From Amycolatopsis benzoatilytica AK 16/65 (lineage in GTDB: Bacteria > Actinomycetota > Actinomycetes > Mycobacteriales > Pseudonocardiaceae), in the NCBI RefSeq assembly GCF_000383915.1, contig NZ_KB912942.1:4679039-4743038 (forward strand): a DNA stretch of 64,000 nucleotides. The letters are read 5' to 3'. A program made the position numbers and the translations under genes. Below, one piece after another: positions 52,563 through 62,051 of the stretch. The notes beneath the pieces are model-generated. The model was given only the letters and a program-made list of their open reading frames with translations. It was not told the origin of the DNA and ran no database searches. How positions within the stretch are numbered: position 1 is the stretch's first letter; each line of letters begins with the position of its first letter.

Positions 52563-54130
52563 ACACCTTCGAAGCGCTTTGGCGGGAGTCGGTCCGCGAT
52601 CACGGCGAGCACGCGTTCCTGCTGTTCCGGGGGGCCGACGGTGCGCGGACGAGCTGGAGTTACGGCCAATTCGACGAGACGGTGGATGCGGTCGCCGCAC
52701 GGCTGCGCCGCGCCGGGGTCGGGCACGGCAGTGCGGTCCACCTCGTCTTGCGCAACTGCCCGGCGTTCGTCGCCCTCTGGCTCGCGGCGAGCCGTCTCGG
52801 CGCCTGGATCGTGCCGGTCGACCCCGAATCCACGGCCCGCGATATCGCGCGCCAGGCCGGCCGGATCGATCCGGTCGTGACCATCTGCGCGGCAGCTCGC
52901 CTCGAGGTCGTACAAGACGCCGCGCTGCCGGAAGCGGTCGAGGTCATCGCGCTGCACGAGGATGCCCGCGACCTCCGCGCCGGCAGCCCGCTGCTGGATG
53001 CATCCGCCGCTGGCGCCGAGACCGGCGGAGAGCGACGGGCCGCGAACCCGATGGATCGGCTCGCCGTCATGTTCACCTCGGGGACGACCTCCGAACCGAA
53101 AGGCGTCGAACTCACTCAGGCCAACTACGCCTACGCCAGGACGACCATGGCGCAGCTGGCCGGGCTGACGCGGTCCGACCGGTGGTACGTGTGCCTTCCC
53201 CTGTTCCATGCCAACGCGCAGTACTACTGCTTCGCGTCGGCGATCGCGGTCGGCGCCTCGGTGGCGCTCACCGCCAGGTTCACCGCGAGCCGATGGCCGC
53301 ACGAGGTCGCCGAACTCGGCGCCACCCATGCGAGCCTGTTCGCCGCACCGATCCGGATGATCCTGGCGCGGCTGCGCGACGACGCTCCGCGGCTCCGCCT
53401 CCGCCACGTCTGGTTCGCCCAGAACCTGGCCGAAGGACAATGGCGCCGATTCGCCGAACTGTGCGGGACCGCACCGCGCCAGATCTACGGCATGACCGAG
53501 ACGCTCGCCGTCGTCACCGCGAACCCGGCCGAGGCCCCGGACCCCGCGCGCATCGGTACCGCAGTGGCCGGGCGTGCGGTGCGCCTGATCGATCCGGCGA
53601 CCGGCGCCCCGGTGCCCGACGGCGAACCCGGGGTCATCACCGTCGCCGGTCGTCGCGGCGTCGAACTGTTCGCGGGCTACCTCGAGAATCCCCAGGCGAA
53701 CGCGCGCGCGTTCCCCCCGTTGCCGATCGCGCCGCCGAGCGCCGGCCAGGCGTGGCTGAGCACCGGCGACCTGGCCCGGCGCTGCCCGGACGGCCAGCTC
53801 GCCTTCGTCGGACGATCGGACGACGTGATCAAGGTAGCCGGCGAGAACGTGTCGCTGACCGAGGTGGAAGCCGCGCTCGCGGAAGCGCCCGGCGTGCTCG
53901 AGGCCGCGGTCGTGGCCGTCGCCGACCCGATCCGCGACCACGTGCCCGCCGCCTTCATAGTTCCTGCGGACCCGGCCGCCGCGCCGACCGCCGAAACGCT
54001 CGAAACCTGGGCCGACAGCAATCTGACGCCCGCCGCCCGCCCACGCACGTGGACGTTCGTCGACCAGCTGCCGCGGACCTCCGTCGGCAAGATCCGCCGC
54101 TTCCAACTCACCCCCGAAGGAACCTCATGA
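52559..54130 (+). CDS. AMP-forming acyl-CoA ligase
   Basis: 523 residues from GTG 52559, overlapping the activator stop (GTGA). ANL motifs: MFTSGTTSEPKGV, IYGMTETLAV, WLSTGDLARR and a C-terminal LPRTSVGKIRRF. In the acetophenone pathway of Aromatoleum a CoA ligase activates benzoylacetate, so this enzyme may duplicate the job of the CoA-transferase at 41261-42743, or act on the incoming aryl acid. Which acid it uses is open. Confidence 0.88.
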   Translation: MNTFEALWRESVRDHGEHAFLLFRGADGARTSWSYGQFDETVDAVAARLRRAGVGHGSAVHLVLRNCPAFVALWLAASRLGAWIVPVDPESTARDIARQAGRIDPVVTICAAARLEVVQDAALPEAVEVIALHEDARDLRAGSPLLDASAAGAETGGERRAANPMDRLAVMFTSGTTSEPKGVELTQANYAYARTTMAQLAGLTRSDRWYVCLPLFHANAQYYCFASAIAVGASVALTARFTASRWPHEVAELGATHASLFAAPIRMILARLRDDAPRLRLRHVWFAQNLAEGQWRRFAELCGTAPRQIYGMTETLAVVTANPAEAPDPARIGTAVAGRAVRLIDPATGAPVPDGEPGVITVAGRRGVELFAGYLENPQANARAFPPLPIAPPSAGQAWLSTGDLARRCPDGQLAFVGRSDDVIKVAGENVSLTEVEAALAEAPGVLEAAVVAVADPIRDHVPAAFIVPADPAAAPTAETLETWADSNLTPAARPRTWTFVDQLPRTSVGKIRRFQLTPEGTS

Positions 54131-55311
54131 GGGCCGCCTCCTTGCCCATGGACATCGGCATCATCGGTGCTGCGCACACTCCGTTCGGCAGGCTCGCCGA
54201 CGACACCGTCTCGTCGCTCGTCGAGACAGTCACCCGGGCCGCGCTCAAGGACGCCGGCATCGGGGCCGACGAGGTCGACGAAGTCTTCGTCTCGCAGTTC
54301 AACAGCGGCCTGACGCCGTTCGCCTTCCCCTCGTCGCTGCCGATCCGGGGAGACGAGGGACTCTGGGGCAAGCCCGCCACCCGCGTCGAAAACGCTTGCG
54401 CTTCCGGATCCGCTGCGGTGCACCAAAGCATCCGGGCGATCCTGTCCGGACTCGCGGACACGGTGCTCGTCGTCGGGGTGGAGAAGATGACGCACGCCAG
54501 CGGTCAGCAAGTTGCCGCCGCGCTGCTGGGCGCCGACCCCGAACTCGCCGGAACCGACTCTCCGACCGGCTTCGCCGGTGTCTTCGCCAACGTTGCCGAC
54601 GCGTACGCCGAACGGCACGGTGCGGACGCCTGGCTCGACGACGCCCTCGGCGCCATCGCCACGAAGAACCACCGCAACGGCTGCGCCAATCCGTGGGCAC
54701 ATCTGCGCAAGGACTTCGGTGTCGAGTTCTGCTCCACGGTGTCGGAGAAGAACCCGATCGTGGCCGGCCGGCTCCGCCGCACCGACTGCTCGCTCGTCAG
54801 CGATGGCGCTGCGGCGCTGGTGCTGCGGCGATCGCCCGCCACCGCTCTGGCCACCATCCGGGGATTCGGCCACGCGAACGACTTTCTCGACCCCGCCCGG
54901 CGCGACATCACCGACTTCGCCGGCGGCCGCGAAGCCGTCGCGGCGGCGCTGGCGATGGCTGACGTCGGCGTCGGCGACCTGTCCTTCGCCGAAGTGCACG
55001 ATTGCTTCACCATCGCAGAACTCATCACCTACGAAATGCTCGGACTCACCCCTGCCGGAGAAGGACGACGCGCCATCGACGAGGGCTGGGTCCACCCCGA
55101 CGGCCGGCTGCCGATCAACGTCTCCGGCGGCCTCAAGGCGAAGGGACACCCAGTCGGCGCGACCGGCGTCTCCCAGCACGTCCTCGCCGCACTGCAGCTG
55201 TCCGGCCGCGCGGGCTCGATGCAACTGCCTGGCCCCAGCGTCGGCTTGGTGCACAACATGGGCGGCCTCGCGGTCGCCAACTACGCGACCGTACTGTCTG
55301 CCGCCGAGTAG
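54127..55311 (+). CDS. Thiolase (acetyl-CoA acyltransferase family)
   Basis: 394 residues. Unlike the two thiolase-like proteins of the first block, all catalytic motifs are here: Cys91 in NACASGS, VHDCFTI and GGLKAKGHPVGATG. It should thiolyse a beta-ketoacyl-CoA, for example benzoylacetyl-CoA or acetoacetyl-CoA, to acetyl-CoA plus a shorter acyl-CoA. It is translation-coupled to the ligase (ATGA overlap). Confidence 0.92.
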   Translation: MRAASLPMDIGIIGAAHTPFGRLADDTVSSLVETVTRAALKDAGIGADEVDEVFVSQFNSGLTPFAFPSSLPIRGDEGLWGKPATRVENACASGSAAVHQSIRAILSGLADTVLVVGVEKMTHASGQQVAAALLGADPELAGTDSPTGFAGVFANVADAYAERHGADAWLDDALGAIATKNHRNGCANPWAHLRKDFGVEFCSTVSEKNPIVAGRLRRTDCSLVSDGAAALVLRRSPATALATIRGFGHANDFLDPARRDITDFAGGREAVAAALAMADVGVGDLSFAEVHDCFTIAELITYEMLGLTPAGEGRRAIDEGWVHPDGRLPINVSGGLKAKGHPVGATGVSQHVLAALQLSGRAGSMQLPGPSVGLVHNMGGLAVANYATVLSAAE

Positions 55312-55465
55312 CGATGTGCCCGGCAAGTTCCTCGCATCGCTTGCCACCGGGTGCCGCTCCTCCGAATCGTGATCACTGATCTGATCGTCTTCGAGGTGGC
55401 GTCACGTTCCCGGCAGTATCGAATCGTGACGCAACCCGGGGCAGTGGTGGAACGTCTGAGGGGTC

Positions 55466-56671
55466 GTGAGAGTGATCCGTAGTGCCGGCCTCGGCTTGGC
55501 GGCCTTCCTGCTGGCTGCCTGCAGTGGACAGAACGACCTGGTGGGGGCTGCGCGAGCAGCCGGAGCGACCGGAACCACGACAGCACCCGCGGTACCGGCG
55601 GCGACGGTGGCGTTCGCGCCCGCGGACCAGTTGAGCCCGAAGGACCCGATCGTCGTCAAGGCGTCGGGCGGCACGTTGCAGGCGGTCACGGTCGTGAACC
55701 CGCAGACCGGCAACCGTGTCGCGGGCGATCTCTCGCCGGACAAGACGACCTGGACCAGCAACGACCGCCTTCGCTACGGGGCGACCTATCAGGTGGTCGC
55801 CACTGCGGTGAACCAGGCGGGCGCGGCGACCGAGCAGCGCGGGGAAGTGCACACCGTCAAGCCGGCCGGGGTGGCCACGCCGTCTCTCTTTCAGCCGGTT
55901 TCGGGCGATTTCGGCGTCGGTCTGGTCATCGGCCTGAAGTTCGACCACGACATCACCGACAAGGCCACCGTGGAGAAGTCCTTCAAGGTGACCTCCTCGC
56001 CCGCCCAGGACGGCGGCTGGTACTGGGTCAGCAAGCGCGAAGTGCACTTCCGGCCCAAGGAGTACTGGAAAGCGGGCTCGACGGTGAAGCTCGAGACCAC
56101 CACCTTCGGCCTGCCGATCGGGGGCGGCGTGTACGGCGGCCAGGACGTCTCGGCCACCTATAAGGTGCACGACTCCTGGATCGCCAAGGCCGACGGCAAG
56201 ACGCACCAGATCACCGCGTTCCATAACGGGCAGCTGGTGAAAACCGCGCCGATCAGCATGGGCAAGACCGTCGACACCCCGCCCCGGGGCCCGACACCGA
56301 CGTTCAACGGCACGCACACCGTGCTGGCCAAGGTCGACCACACGATCATGGACTCCTGCACCTACGGCGTGTGCGAGGGCGACCCCGGCTACTACAAGGC
56401 ACCGGAGAACTGGGACGTCCGGATCTCCAACGACGGCGAATTCCTGCACGAGAACCTCAAAACGGTCGGCGTGCAGGGCAGCGACAACGTCTCCAACGGC
56501 TGCCTCAACATGAACACCGAGAACGCCAAGTGGTTCTTCGACAACTTCAACGTCGGCGACGTCGTCGAGATCACCAACTCGGGCGGCCCGCAGCTGGCCA
56601 TCGACAACGGGCACGGCGACTGGGCCATCAGCTGGAACGCCTGGCAGGCCGGCAGCGCACTGCACAGCTGA
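55466..56671 (+). CDS. L,D-transpeptidase lipoprotein with altered SHGC motif
   Basis: 401 residues from GTG 55466. A signal peptide ends in the lipobox LAAC, followed by an immunoglobulin-like domain and a YkuD domain. The active site shows His328 (FLHE) and Cys346 in VSNGCLN. The usual motif is SHGC, so His is replaced by Asn344. It should form 3-3 crosslinks in peptidoglycan and sit outside the membrane. No partner gene is adjacent. Confidence 0.88.
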   Translation: MRVIRSAGLGLAAFLLAACSGQNDLVGAARAAGATGTTTAPAVPAATVAFAPADQLSPKDPIVVKASGGTLQAVTVVNPQTGNRVAGDLSPDKTTWTSNDRLRYGATYQVVATAVNQAGAATEQRGEVHTVKPAGVATPSLFQPVSGDFGVGLVIGLKFDHDITDKATVEKSFKVTSSPAQDGGWYWVSKREVHFRPKEYWKAGSTVKLETTTFGLPIGGGVYGGQDVSATYKVHDSWIAKADGKTHQITAFHNGQLVKTAPISMGKTVDTPPRGPTPTFNGTHTVLAKVDHTIMDSCTYGVCEGDPGYYKAPENWDVRISNDGEFLHENLKTVGVQGSDNVSNGCLNMNTENAKWFFDNFNVGDVVEITNSGGPQLAIDNGHGDWAISWNAWQAGSALHS

Positions 56672-57013
56672 AACCCAGCACGCGAACCACCGGGCGTTCA
56701 GAGCGCCCCGCGACGGCGGTGTTGTCCTTCATCACAACCCCGCCGGCCGGACAGCGGGCCGCCCGGTTCGCCCGTGATGTCCACCGTGACGTACTAAGCC
56801 GCCCAGCGGGTTTGCCGCCGGTCCGGCCCACAATCGCCGCGGCGGCACCCGGGCCGCTTGCTCGTGCGGCTCGTTGACTGCCTGCCGCGAGCCGAGCAGG
56901 CCCGCGGCCGCACTTTCCCTCGTCGAACGCTCCTCCTTCCTCGCGACCAGCAGAACACTCCCGAGGCTCGCGACGCCGTGTTTCCGACGTCGCACAAGGG
57001 GTAAACGACGCGC
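56672..57013. other. Intergenic region with a weak hairpin
   Basis: 342 bases without a convincing gene. A short hairpin (GGGCG and CGCCC arms around TTCAGAG, near 56692-56708) may end the L,D-transpeptidase transcript. The rest contains Arg/Pro-rich open frames only on the wrong phase. Nothing else is seen. Confidence 0.45.
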
Positions 57014-58084
57014 ATGCGGATCGTGATCACGGGGGCGAGCGGCAATGTCGGCACAGCGCTGCTGCGGTGCCTGGAGGACGTCCACGAGGTCGTCGGCGTC
57101 GCGCGCCGGGTCCCGGATCACGCCGTCGGGCCGTATTCGCGCGCCGACTGGCATTCGGTGGACATCGGCGAGCCGGGCGCGGACCGGGTGTTAGCGGATC
57201 TTTTCGCCGGCGCGGACGCGGTCGTCCACCTGGCCTGGGGAGTCTCGCCAGCGCGGGAGGACCCGCCGATGTCGCGCACCAACGCCGACGGCACCGCCAA
57301 CGTCCTCGAAGCAGTTCAGAACGCTGGCGTCGGGCATCTGGTTTGCGCGTCCTCGGTCGCCGCATACTCGCCGGCTCCCCGCGACGACAAGGTCGGCGAG
57401 GAATGGCCGTGCCACGGGATCGCGGCCAGCGCGTACAGCCGGGGCAAGGCGGAGCTGGAGACTGAGCTGGACCAGTTCGTGTCCGCGCACCCGCAGATCC
57501 GCGTCGCGCGGATGCGCCCATGCGCTGTGCTGCAGCGGCAGGCAGCCGGAGAATTCGCCCGGTGGTCGCTCGGCCCGGCGCTGCCGCCCCGGTTGATCGG
57601 CAGCCGGTTCCTGCCGATACCGGCTTGGGCCGGGTTGCGGGTGCAGGCCGTCCACGCGGACGACCTCGCCGAGGCGTTGCGGCTGGTGCTCGACCAGCGG
57701 GCAGTAGGCCCGTTCAATATCGCCGCCGACGACGTGCTCGACTCGACCGCGCTCGCGCACGTGCTGGGTGGAACCAGGCTGCCGGTGACGAACCCGGTCG
57801 CGCGGACAGCGACGCGCGCGGCGTGGCTGGCCGGATTGCTGCCGTTGCACCCGGGTTGGCTCGAGCTGGCCGATCAGGCCCCGCTCGTCGACGCCACGCG
57901 GGCACGCCTCGTGCTCGGCTGGATCCCGCGGCACAGCTCGGCGGACGCGGTCCGGGACCTGGTCGAAGGTCTGCGCCGCGGCGACGGCGCGGCCTCCGCC
58001 CCGCTAGCCGTCTCCCGGCCCGGTCTGCTCGGCCGGGTGAAGGCTATGGGCACGGGCCGCCCGACCCGTCAATCGCAGGCTTGA
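57014..58084 (+). CDS. NAD-dependent epimerase/dehydratase (extended SDR)
   Basis: 356 residues. The N-terminal Rossmann motif is VITGASGNVG (4-13) and the catalytic Tyr-Lys pair is in YSRGKAELE near 142. It is an atypical-to-extended SDR of unknown substrate. It is followed after 4 bases by a carotenoid-desaturase-like gene, so the two are probably one operon. Confidence 0.85.
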   Translation: MRIVITGASGNVGTALLRCLEDVHEVVGVARRVPDHAVGPYSRADWHSVDIGEPGADRVLADLFAGADAVVHLAWGVSPAREDPPMSRTNADGTANVLEAVQNAGVGHLVCASSVAAYSPAPRDDKVGEEWPCHGIAASAYSRGKAELETELDQFVSAHPQIRVARMRPCAVLQRQAAGEFARWSLGPALPPRLIGSRFLPIPAWAGLRVQAVHADDLAEALRLVLDQRAVGPFNIAADDVLDSTALAHVLGGTRLPVTNPVARTATRAAWLAGLLPLHPGWLELADQAPLVDATRARLVLGWIPRHSSADAVRDLVEGLRRGDGAASAPLAVSRPGLLGRVKAMGTGRPTRQSQA

Positions 58085-58088
58085 AACC

Positions 58089-59669
58089 GTGCACACCGCC
58101 GACGCGATAGTCATCGGATCCGGGCACAACGGCCTCGTCGCCGCGAACCTTCTCGCCGATGCCGGCTGGGATGTCGTCGTGCTGGAAGAACAGCCCCGTC
58201 CAGGCGGGGCGCTGCGCACCGAGGAGATCACCGCACCAGGCTTCCGCTCGGACCTCTGTGCCGCGTTCTTCCCGCTCGGCATGGCTTCGCCGGTGTTGCA
58301 GGGGCTCGGCCTGGGTGAGCACGGTCTGCGCTGGTGCCACGCTCCCGACGCTCTCGCGCACGTTTTCCCCGACAACCGTTGCGCGATCCTCTCGCGCGAT
58401 CTCGACCGCACTGCCGCTTCGGTCGCCCAGTTCGCGCCCCGAGACGGAGATTCCTGGGGTTCCCTCTTCACGCAGTGGCGCGGGATGCGCGACGAGTTGC
58501 TGGATGCGTTGTTCAGCCCATTCCCCCCGGTGCGCGCCGGTGCGCGGTTCCTGCGTCGCACCGGGCCAGCCGAAGCATTGCGGCTCGCGAGAATGATGAC
58601 GCTTCCCGCACGCCGCTTCACGCACGAGCGTTTCGACGGCGAGGGCGCCCGGCTGCTGCTGGCCGGCAACGCCGCGCACAGCGACCTGTCGGTCGACAAC
58701 GCCGGCAGCGCGGTGTTCGGATGGCTGCTGGGAATGCTCGCCCAGGACGTCGGGTTTCCGGTGCCCGAAGGCGGCGCGAGCGAACTGGCGGCTGCGTTGG
58801 CGCGCAGGCTGGAATCCGCTGGCGGGTCTGTCCATTGCGGAATGCCGGTGAGCGAGGTGCTGGTCGCGCGCGGCACGGCGGTCGGAGTGCGCTGCGTCGA
58901 CGGGGAGCCGATCCGGGCGCGCAAAGCGATCCTGGCCGACGTCACCGCGGAAACGCTGTACGGGGACCTGGTCTCGCCGGAGTGGCTGCCCGCACGGCTC
59001 CTCGCGGACCTGCGGGCGTTCGAGTGGGACAGCGCGACGGTCAAGGTCGACTGGGCGCTGTCCGAGCCGATCCCGTGGACCGCACCCGACGTTCGCGGCG
59101 CGGGCACTGTCCATCTGGGCTGCGACGAGGACGGGCTGTCAGCGTTCGGCGCGGCGTTGACCCAAGGTCAGGTGCCCGCACAGCCGTTCGTGCTGCTGGG
59201 CCAGATGACCACTGCGGATCCGACCAGGTCTCCATCCGGCACGGAGGCCGTCTGGGCCTACACCCACCTTCCCCGCGGTGCCGACCGCGCCACGGTGCAA
59301 CGGCAAGCAGAACGCGTCGAGGCGGCGGTGGAGCACAACGCACCCGGGTTCCGGGACTTGGTGCTCGCCCGGAGTGTGCAAGGCCCGGCCGAGCTGGCCG
59401 CGCACGACGCCAACCTCGTCGGCGGCGCCATCAACGGCGGCACGACAGCGATCCACCAGCAGCTGCTCTTCCGTCCCGTGCCGGGCCTCGGCCGCGCCGA
59501 CACGCCCGTGGACCGGCTGTACCTGGCCGGTGCCGCAGCCCATCCCGGCGGCGCGGTCCACGGCGGGCCAGGAGCCAATGCCGCGCGCGCGGCGTTGGCC
59601 CGCAACGGTCTCCTGGGCGCGGGCTACGCCGCAGCGATCCGTGCGGCAAACCGGGCGGCCTACGGGTGA
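58089..59669 (+). CDS. FAD-dependent oxidoreductase of the phytoene desaturase family (COG1233)
   Basis: 526 residues from GTG 58089. The dinucleotide motif VIGSGHNGLVAANLLADAG is near residues 7-25, and RPGGALRTEE follows. The C-terminal FAD motif (GAAAHPGGAVHGGPG) is near 480. Members act on carotenoids, ketones or retinoids. Partner is the epimerase gene just upstream. The substrate cannot be told. Confidence 0.85.
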   Translation: MHTADAIVIGSGHNGLVAANLLADAGWDVVVLEEQPRPGGALRTEEITAPGFRSDLCAAFFPLGMASPVLQGLGLGEHGLRWCHAPDALAHVFPDNRCAILSRDLDRTAASVAQFAPRDGDSWGSLFTQWRGMRDELLDALFSPFPPVRAGARFLRRTGPAEALRLARMMTLPARRFTHERFDGEGARLLLAGNAAHSDLSVDNAGSAVFGWLLGMLAQDVGFPVPEGGASELAAALARRLESAGGSVHCGMPVSEVLVARGTAVGVRCVDGEPIRARKAILADVTAETLYGDLVSPEWLPARLLADLRAFEWDSATVKVDWALSEPIPWTAPDVRGAGTVHLGCDEDGLSAFGAALTQGQVPAQPFVLLGQMTTADPTRSPSGTEAVWAYTHLPRGADRATVQRQAERVEAAVEHNAPGFRDLVLARSVQGPAELAAHDANLVGGAINGGTTAIHQQLLFRPVPGLGRADTPVDRLYLAGAAAHPGGAVHGGPGANAARAALARNGLLGAGYAAAIRAANRAAYG

Positions 59670-59684
59670 GGCCACGAGCCCTGC

Positions 59685-59700
59685 GGGGGGGGGGGGGGGG
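59685..59700. repeat. Poly-G tract (16 G)
   Basis: Sixteen consecutive G start 16 bases after the stop codon of the desaturase-like gene. This is unusual even in GC-rich DNA. It may slip in replication or be an assembly-length uncertainty. It does not change any reading frame here. Confidence 0.9.
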
Positions 59701-59782
59701 AACTCGCTGCAGCCCAACAACTGCGCACGACGTCCTGGCTAGGAGCTTGTCTCCGGCAGTGCGCGCCAAGCGGCCTGCCGGT

Positions 59783-59841
59783 CTGTCCGTGAAGGGCCCC
59801 TTCCGGGACTTAGATTCCCTCAAGGGGCCCTTCACGGACAG
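59783..59841. terminator. Strong hairpin between convergent genes
   Basis: Perfect 20-base arms (59783-59802 and 59822-59841), each containing GTGAAGGGCCCCTT or its complement, around a 19-base loop. It lies between a plus-strand gene ending at 59669 and a minus-strand gene ending at 59897, so it may be a bidirectional terminator. The sequence also resembles dispersed palindromes common in some actinomycete genomes. No second copy was noticed in this window. Confidence 0.6.
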
Positions 59842-59896
59842 GCCGGAATGGGCGGTAGCTGCCCTCGCATCACGACAGCACTGGCTGACACACGCT

Positions 59897-60361
59897 CTAG
59901 GTGGCCGGGCCGGTGCCAGCGCGCCGATGCCGTCCCACGGCCAAGGCCTCCAGCCGCGCAAGCGACTCCTTGTTGCGAGGCGCGAGCACGAGCGCCTGTA
60001 CCGTCTTTGGAAGCAGACCGCCCGCGCCGCCGGTCACCGACTCGGCCAGTCGGACCACCGTCTCGTCGCTGCCCTGCGGGACCAACGTGAGCACGATCTT
60101 CGCGGTGCCGAGCGCGCCGCCGCGGGCCTCCAGCTCCAACGACACCCCCGGCTCGACCGCGCGCACCACCGTCGTGTCCTTCAACTGCAGCGGCCACGCC
60201 CCGATGCTGTGATGAATGTGCGAACCGACCGCGGGCCAGCTCTCGTCGACATCCCGGATGTGGCAGCTGCCCACCACCCAGCCCGCGAACGACCAGCCGT
60301 CCGCCACAACGTCGAAAACAGCTCCCGGTGGCACCGGCACGGTCCGGCTCACTTCGATCAT
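59897..60361 (-). CDS. SRPBCC (polyketide cyclase/START-like) family protein
   Basis: 154 residues from ATG 60361 (AGGAGG six bases upstream); the longer frame to 60607 is rejected. It begins MIEVSRTVPVPPGAVFDVV, the typical start of SRPBCC proteins with a hydrophobic pocket, and contains WVVGSCHIRDVD. Function unknown; many bind lipids or aromatics. Confidence 0.8.
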   Translation of the reverse strand: MIEVSRTVPVPPGAVFDVVADGWSFAGWVVGSCHIRDVDESWPAVGSHIHHSIGAWPLQLKDTTVVRAVEPGVSLELEARGGALGTAKIVLTLVPQGSDETVVRLAESVTGGAGGLLPKTVQALVLAPRNKESLARLEALAVGRHRRAGTGPAT

Positions 60362-60631
60362 CCGTCGCCTCCTGATCTCCCGCGCCGGTTTCCCCCTTAC
60401 CGCACAGACAAACGCCGACCGCGTCACCGGTGGGCAGGGTGGGCGAAACAGCCTTCTCACCGGCGATGGCATTTCCACCGTGCCAGCTGGACCGAAGCGG
60501 ATCAGCACGACCGCGGCCCAGTTCCCGCATGCGCAGCTCAGTAGCGAGCCGGTCGGCAGCCGAGGCGACGCAGGTGCGACAGCCTTCTGGGCACACCTTT
60601 TCGGCACTACGGAGAGGCACGTCCCGGCATC

Positions 60632-60916
60632 TCACGCACGGTCGTGCTCGTCGGTGTCACCGGGCCACTGGCCGGTGAGCTTGTCGTAGCCGGCCGCGCC
60701 GCCCCGGTCGACGGCCGCCTTGACCAGGCCGAAGATCGCTCCCTGGACGGACGCTGCCAGGAGCACCTCGCCCCAGCCCCGGTTTTTCTGGGTCGGGGTG
60801 GGCGCCTTCTCGGTGCCGGAGATCATCTTCCACACTCGCTCGAACACCGCATTGGCGGCCAGACCGCCAAGCACGCCGAACAGCATGCCCAGCGGCCGGT
60901 ACAGCAGCTTGTTCAT
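60632..60916 (-). CDS. DUF4235 family small membrane protein
   Basis: 94 residues from ATG 60916. Hydrophobic helix at about 7-22 (LGMLFGVLGGLAANAVF) and a second at 58-75 (LLAASVQGAIFGLVKAAV). DUF4235 genes usually follow a DUF3618 gene in actinobacteria. Here the upstream DUF3618 gene is broken, and its last codons overlap this start (ATGA). Function unknown, possibly envelope-related. Confidence 0.8.
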   Translation of the reverse strand: MNKLLYRPLGMLFGVLGGLAANAVFERVWKMISGTEKAPTPTQKNRGWGEVLLAASVQGAIFGLVKAAVDRGGAAGYDKLTGQWPGDTDEHDRA

Positions 60917-61150
60917 GTTCGTCTTCCCTTCCGCACGAACTTCCACAGCGGTAGCGCTACGGTCGCCGCGCCGAGCGCGACCGGGCACCGCCGTCGCTGC
61001 CCTTCGGCCCGTGCGGCGGCCTGCTTCACCGCGCCCGCTCTGCCCCTTGAGCCGTCCGGACACGTTCGCCTTGTGGGCCAACACTTCCACGCTGCCGCCC
61101 GGTTGCCCCGGGGCTTTGCTCGGTCTCCGGTGCACGGTTCCTGATCGGCA
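60913..61150 (-). pseudogene. Broken DUF3618 gene upstream of DUF4235
   Basis: One frame reads GSVEVLAHKANVSGRLKGQ, a core segment of DUF3618 proteins. A different frame gives the C-terminal VALGAATVALPLWKFVRKGRRT with its TGA at 60913-60915, overlapping the DUF4235 start. At least one frameshift separates the two. The N-terminal helix is poorly recognisable. The gap from 61151 to 61514 contains nothing I can name. Confidence 0.5.
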
Positions 61151-61514
61151 CCTCGGTCTCGGTAGCGGCGCGGGTCACGGCCGCCTCCCCTCGATCAAGC
61201 ATTACCCGCAACTGCGACGGTGTATGCGCGGTCTTCGGTGGAAACCGGCTCATCGCGCGCCGCCTACGGGTGGCCCGGCAGCTGCGGCGCACAACGCCGA
61301 ACGATCCCCGCTCCCGGAAGTACAGGCCGATCCGCTTCTCCCTGGATCGCCCGGTGGTGCCGTTTCGGCACCGCCGGGCGAGTTCCACGTCGCTGGGCTG
61401 TCAGGGGCCACGCTGGGGGTTGCTGCCCACTTTTGCTCATCCGCCGACCGCGCCGCTCAAGACGAACAGGCAGCCGAGGCGGTCCTTCCCCCGTCGTATC
61501 CGGGAGCCAGGCGA

Positions 61515-62051
61515 TCAGGCGGGCGTTCCGGTGAACGAGCGGTCGCCGCTCTCGCAGACGAACTGTCCGCTTCCGCTGGCACCGCCGGCGTAACCGCAGT
61601 TCCAGCCGTCCACTTCGAGGAAGTGCCCGCTGCCTTGCGCCTTGGTCGGTTCCTGCGCCAGGTAGTGGGACATCACGCGGACCGACTCGTCGCAGCCGGG
61701 CGCACCGGCCGCCGTCTCCTTGGCCGTCACCTCGACCTTCCCGCCCGGGCTGTCGACAGCACCGCAGTCGTGGCTCTCGTCGGAGTCGCTGCTGCCAGAC
61801 AACCCGCCCGCTTTGGCCTTGCCCGGCGCGGCAGCAGGCTTCGGCGCAGCCGGCTTGTGCTTCGCGGCCGGTGCCTCATCGGGCACCGAGGCCGGGGCGC
61901 TGGGCAGCGCGGACGAAGCCGAAGCCGCCGGCGCAGTTGCCAGCGAAGGTGCCGGCGACGCGGCTTGCGAGCCCTCGTTGCATGCGGCCACCCCTAGAAC
62001 GACCGCGAGCATCGAACCCGAAACCAGCGTGCGAGCCACCATTGTGCGCAT
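61515..62051 (-). CDS. Secreted lipoprotein of unknown function
   Basis: 178 residues from ATG 62051 (AGGGGA upstream). Signal peptide with lipobox VAAC (Cys24) followed by a long Ala/Pro/Ser linker (about 28-95), then a compact domain (KVEVTAKETAAGAPGCDESVRV, LEVDGWNCGY, GQFVCESGDRSF). The C-terminal domain has four cysteines that could form two disulfides. No known family is recognised. Confidence 0.8.
   Translation of the reverse strand: MRTMVARTLVSGSMLAVVLGVAACNEGSQAASPAPSLATAPAASASSALPSAPASVPDEAPAAKHKPAAPKPAAAPGKAKAGGLSGSSDSDESHDCGAVDSPGGKVEVTAKETAAGAPGCDESVRVMSHYLAQEPTKAQGSGHFLEVDGWNCGYAGGASGSGQFVCESGDRSFTGTPA

Noticed and set aside
50912..55311. Extra plus-strand frames of over 900 residues across the activator, ligase and thiolase genes
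   Set aside because: They are out-of-phase Arg/Gly/Pro-rich translations of the real genes; only the 50715, 52559 and 54127 frames carry motifs.
59685..59700. Phase-variable homopolymer inside a gene
   Set aside because: The tract lies outside any coding region, after the stop at 59669.
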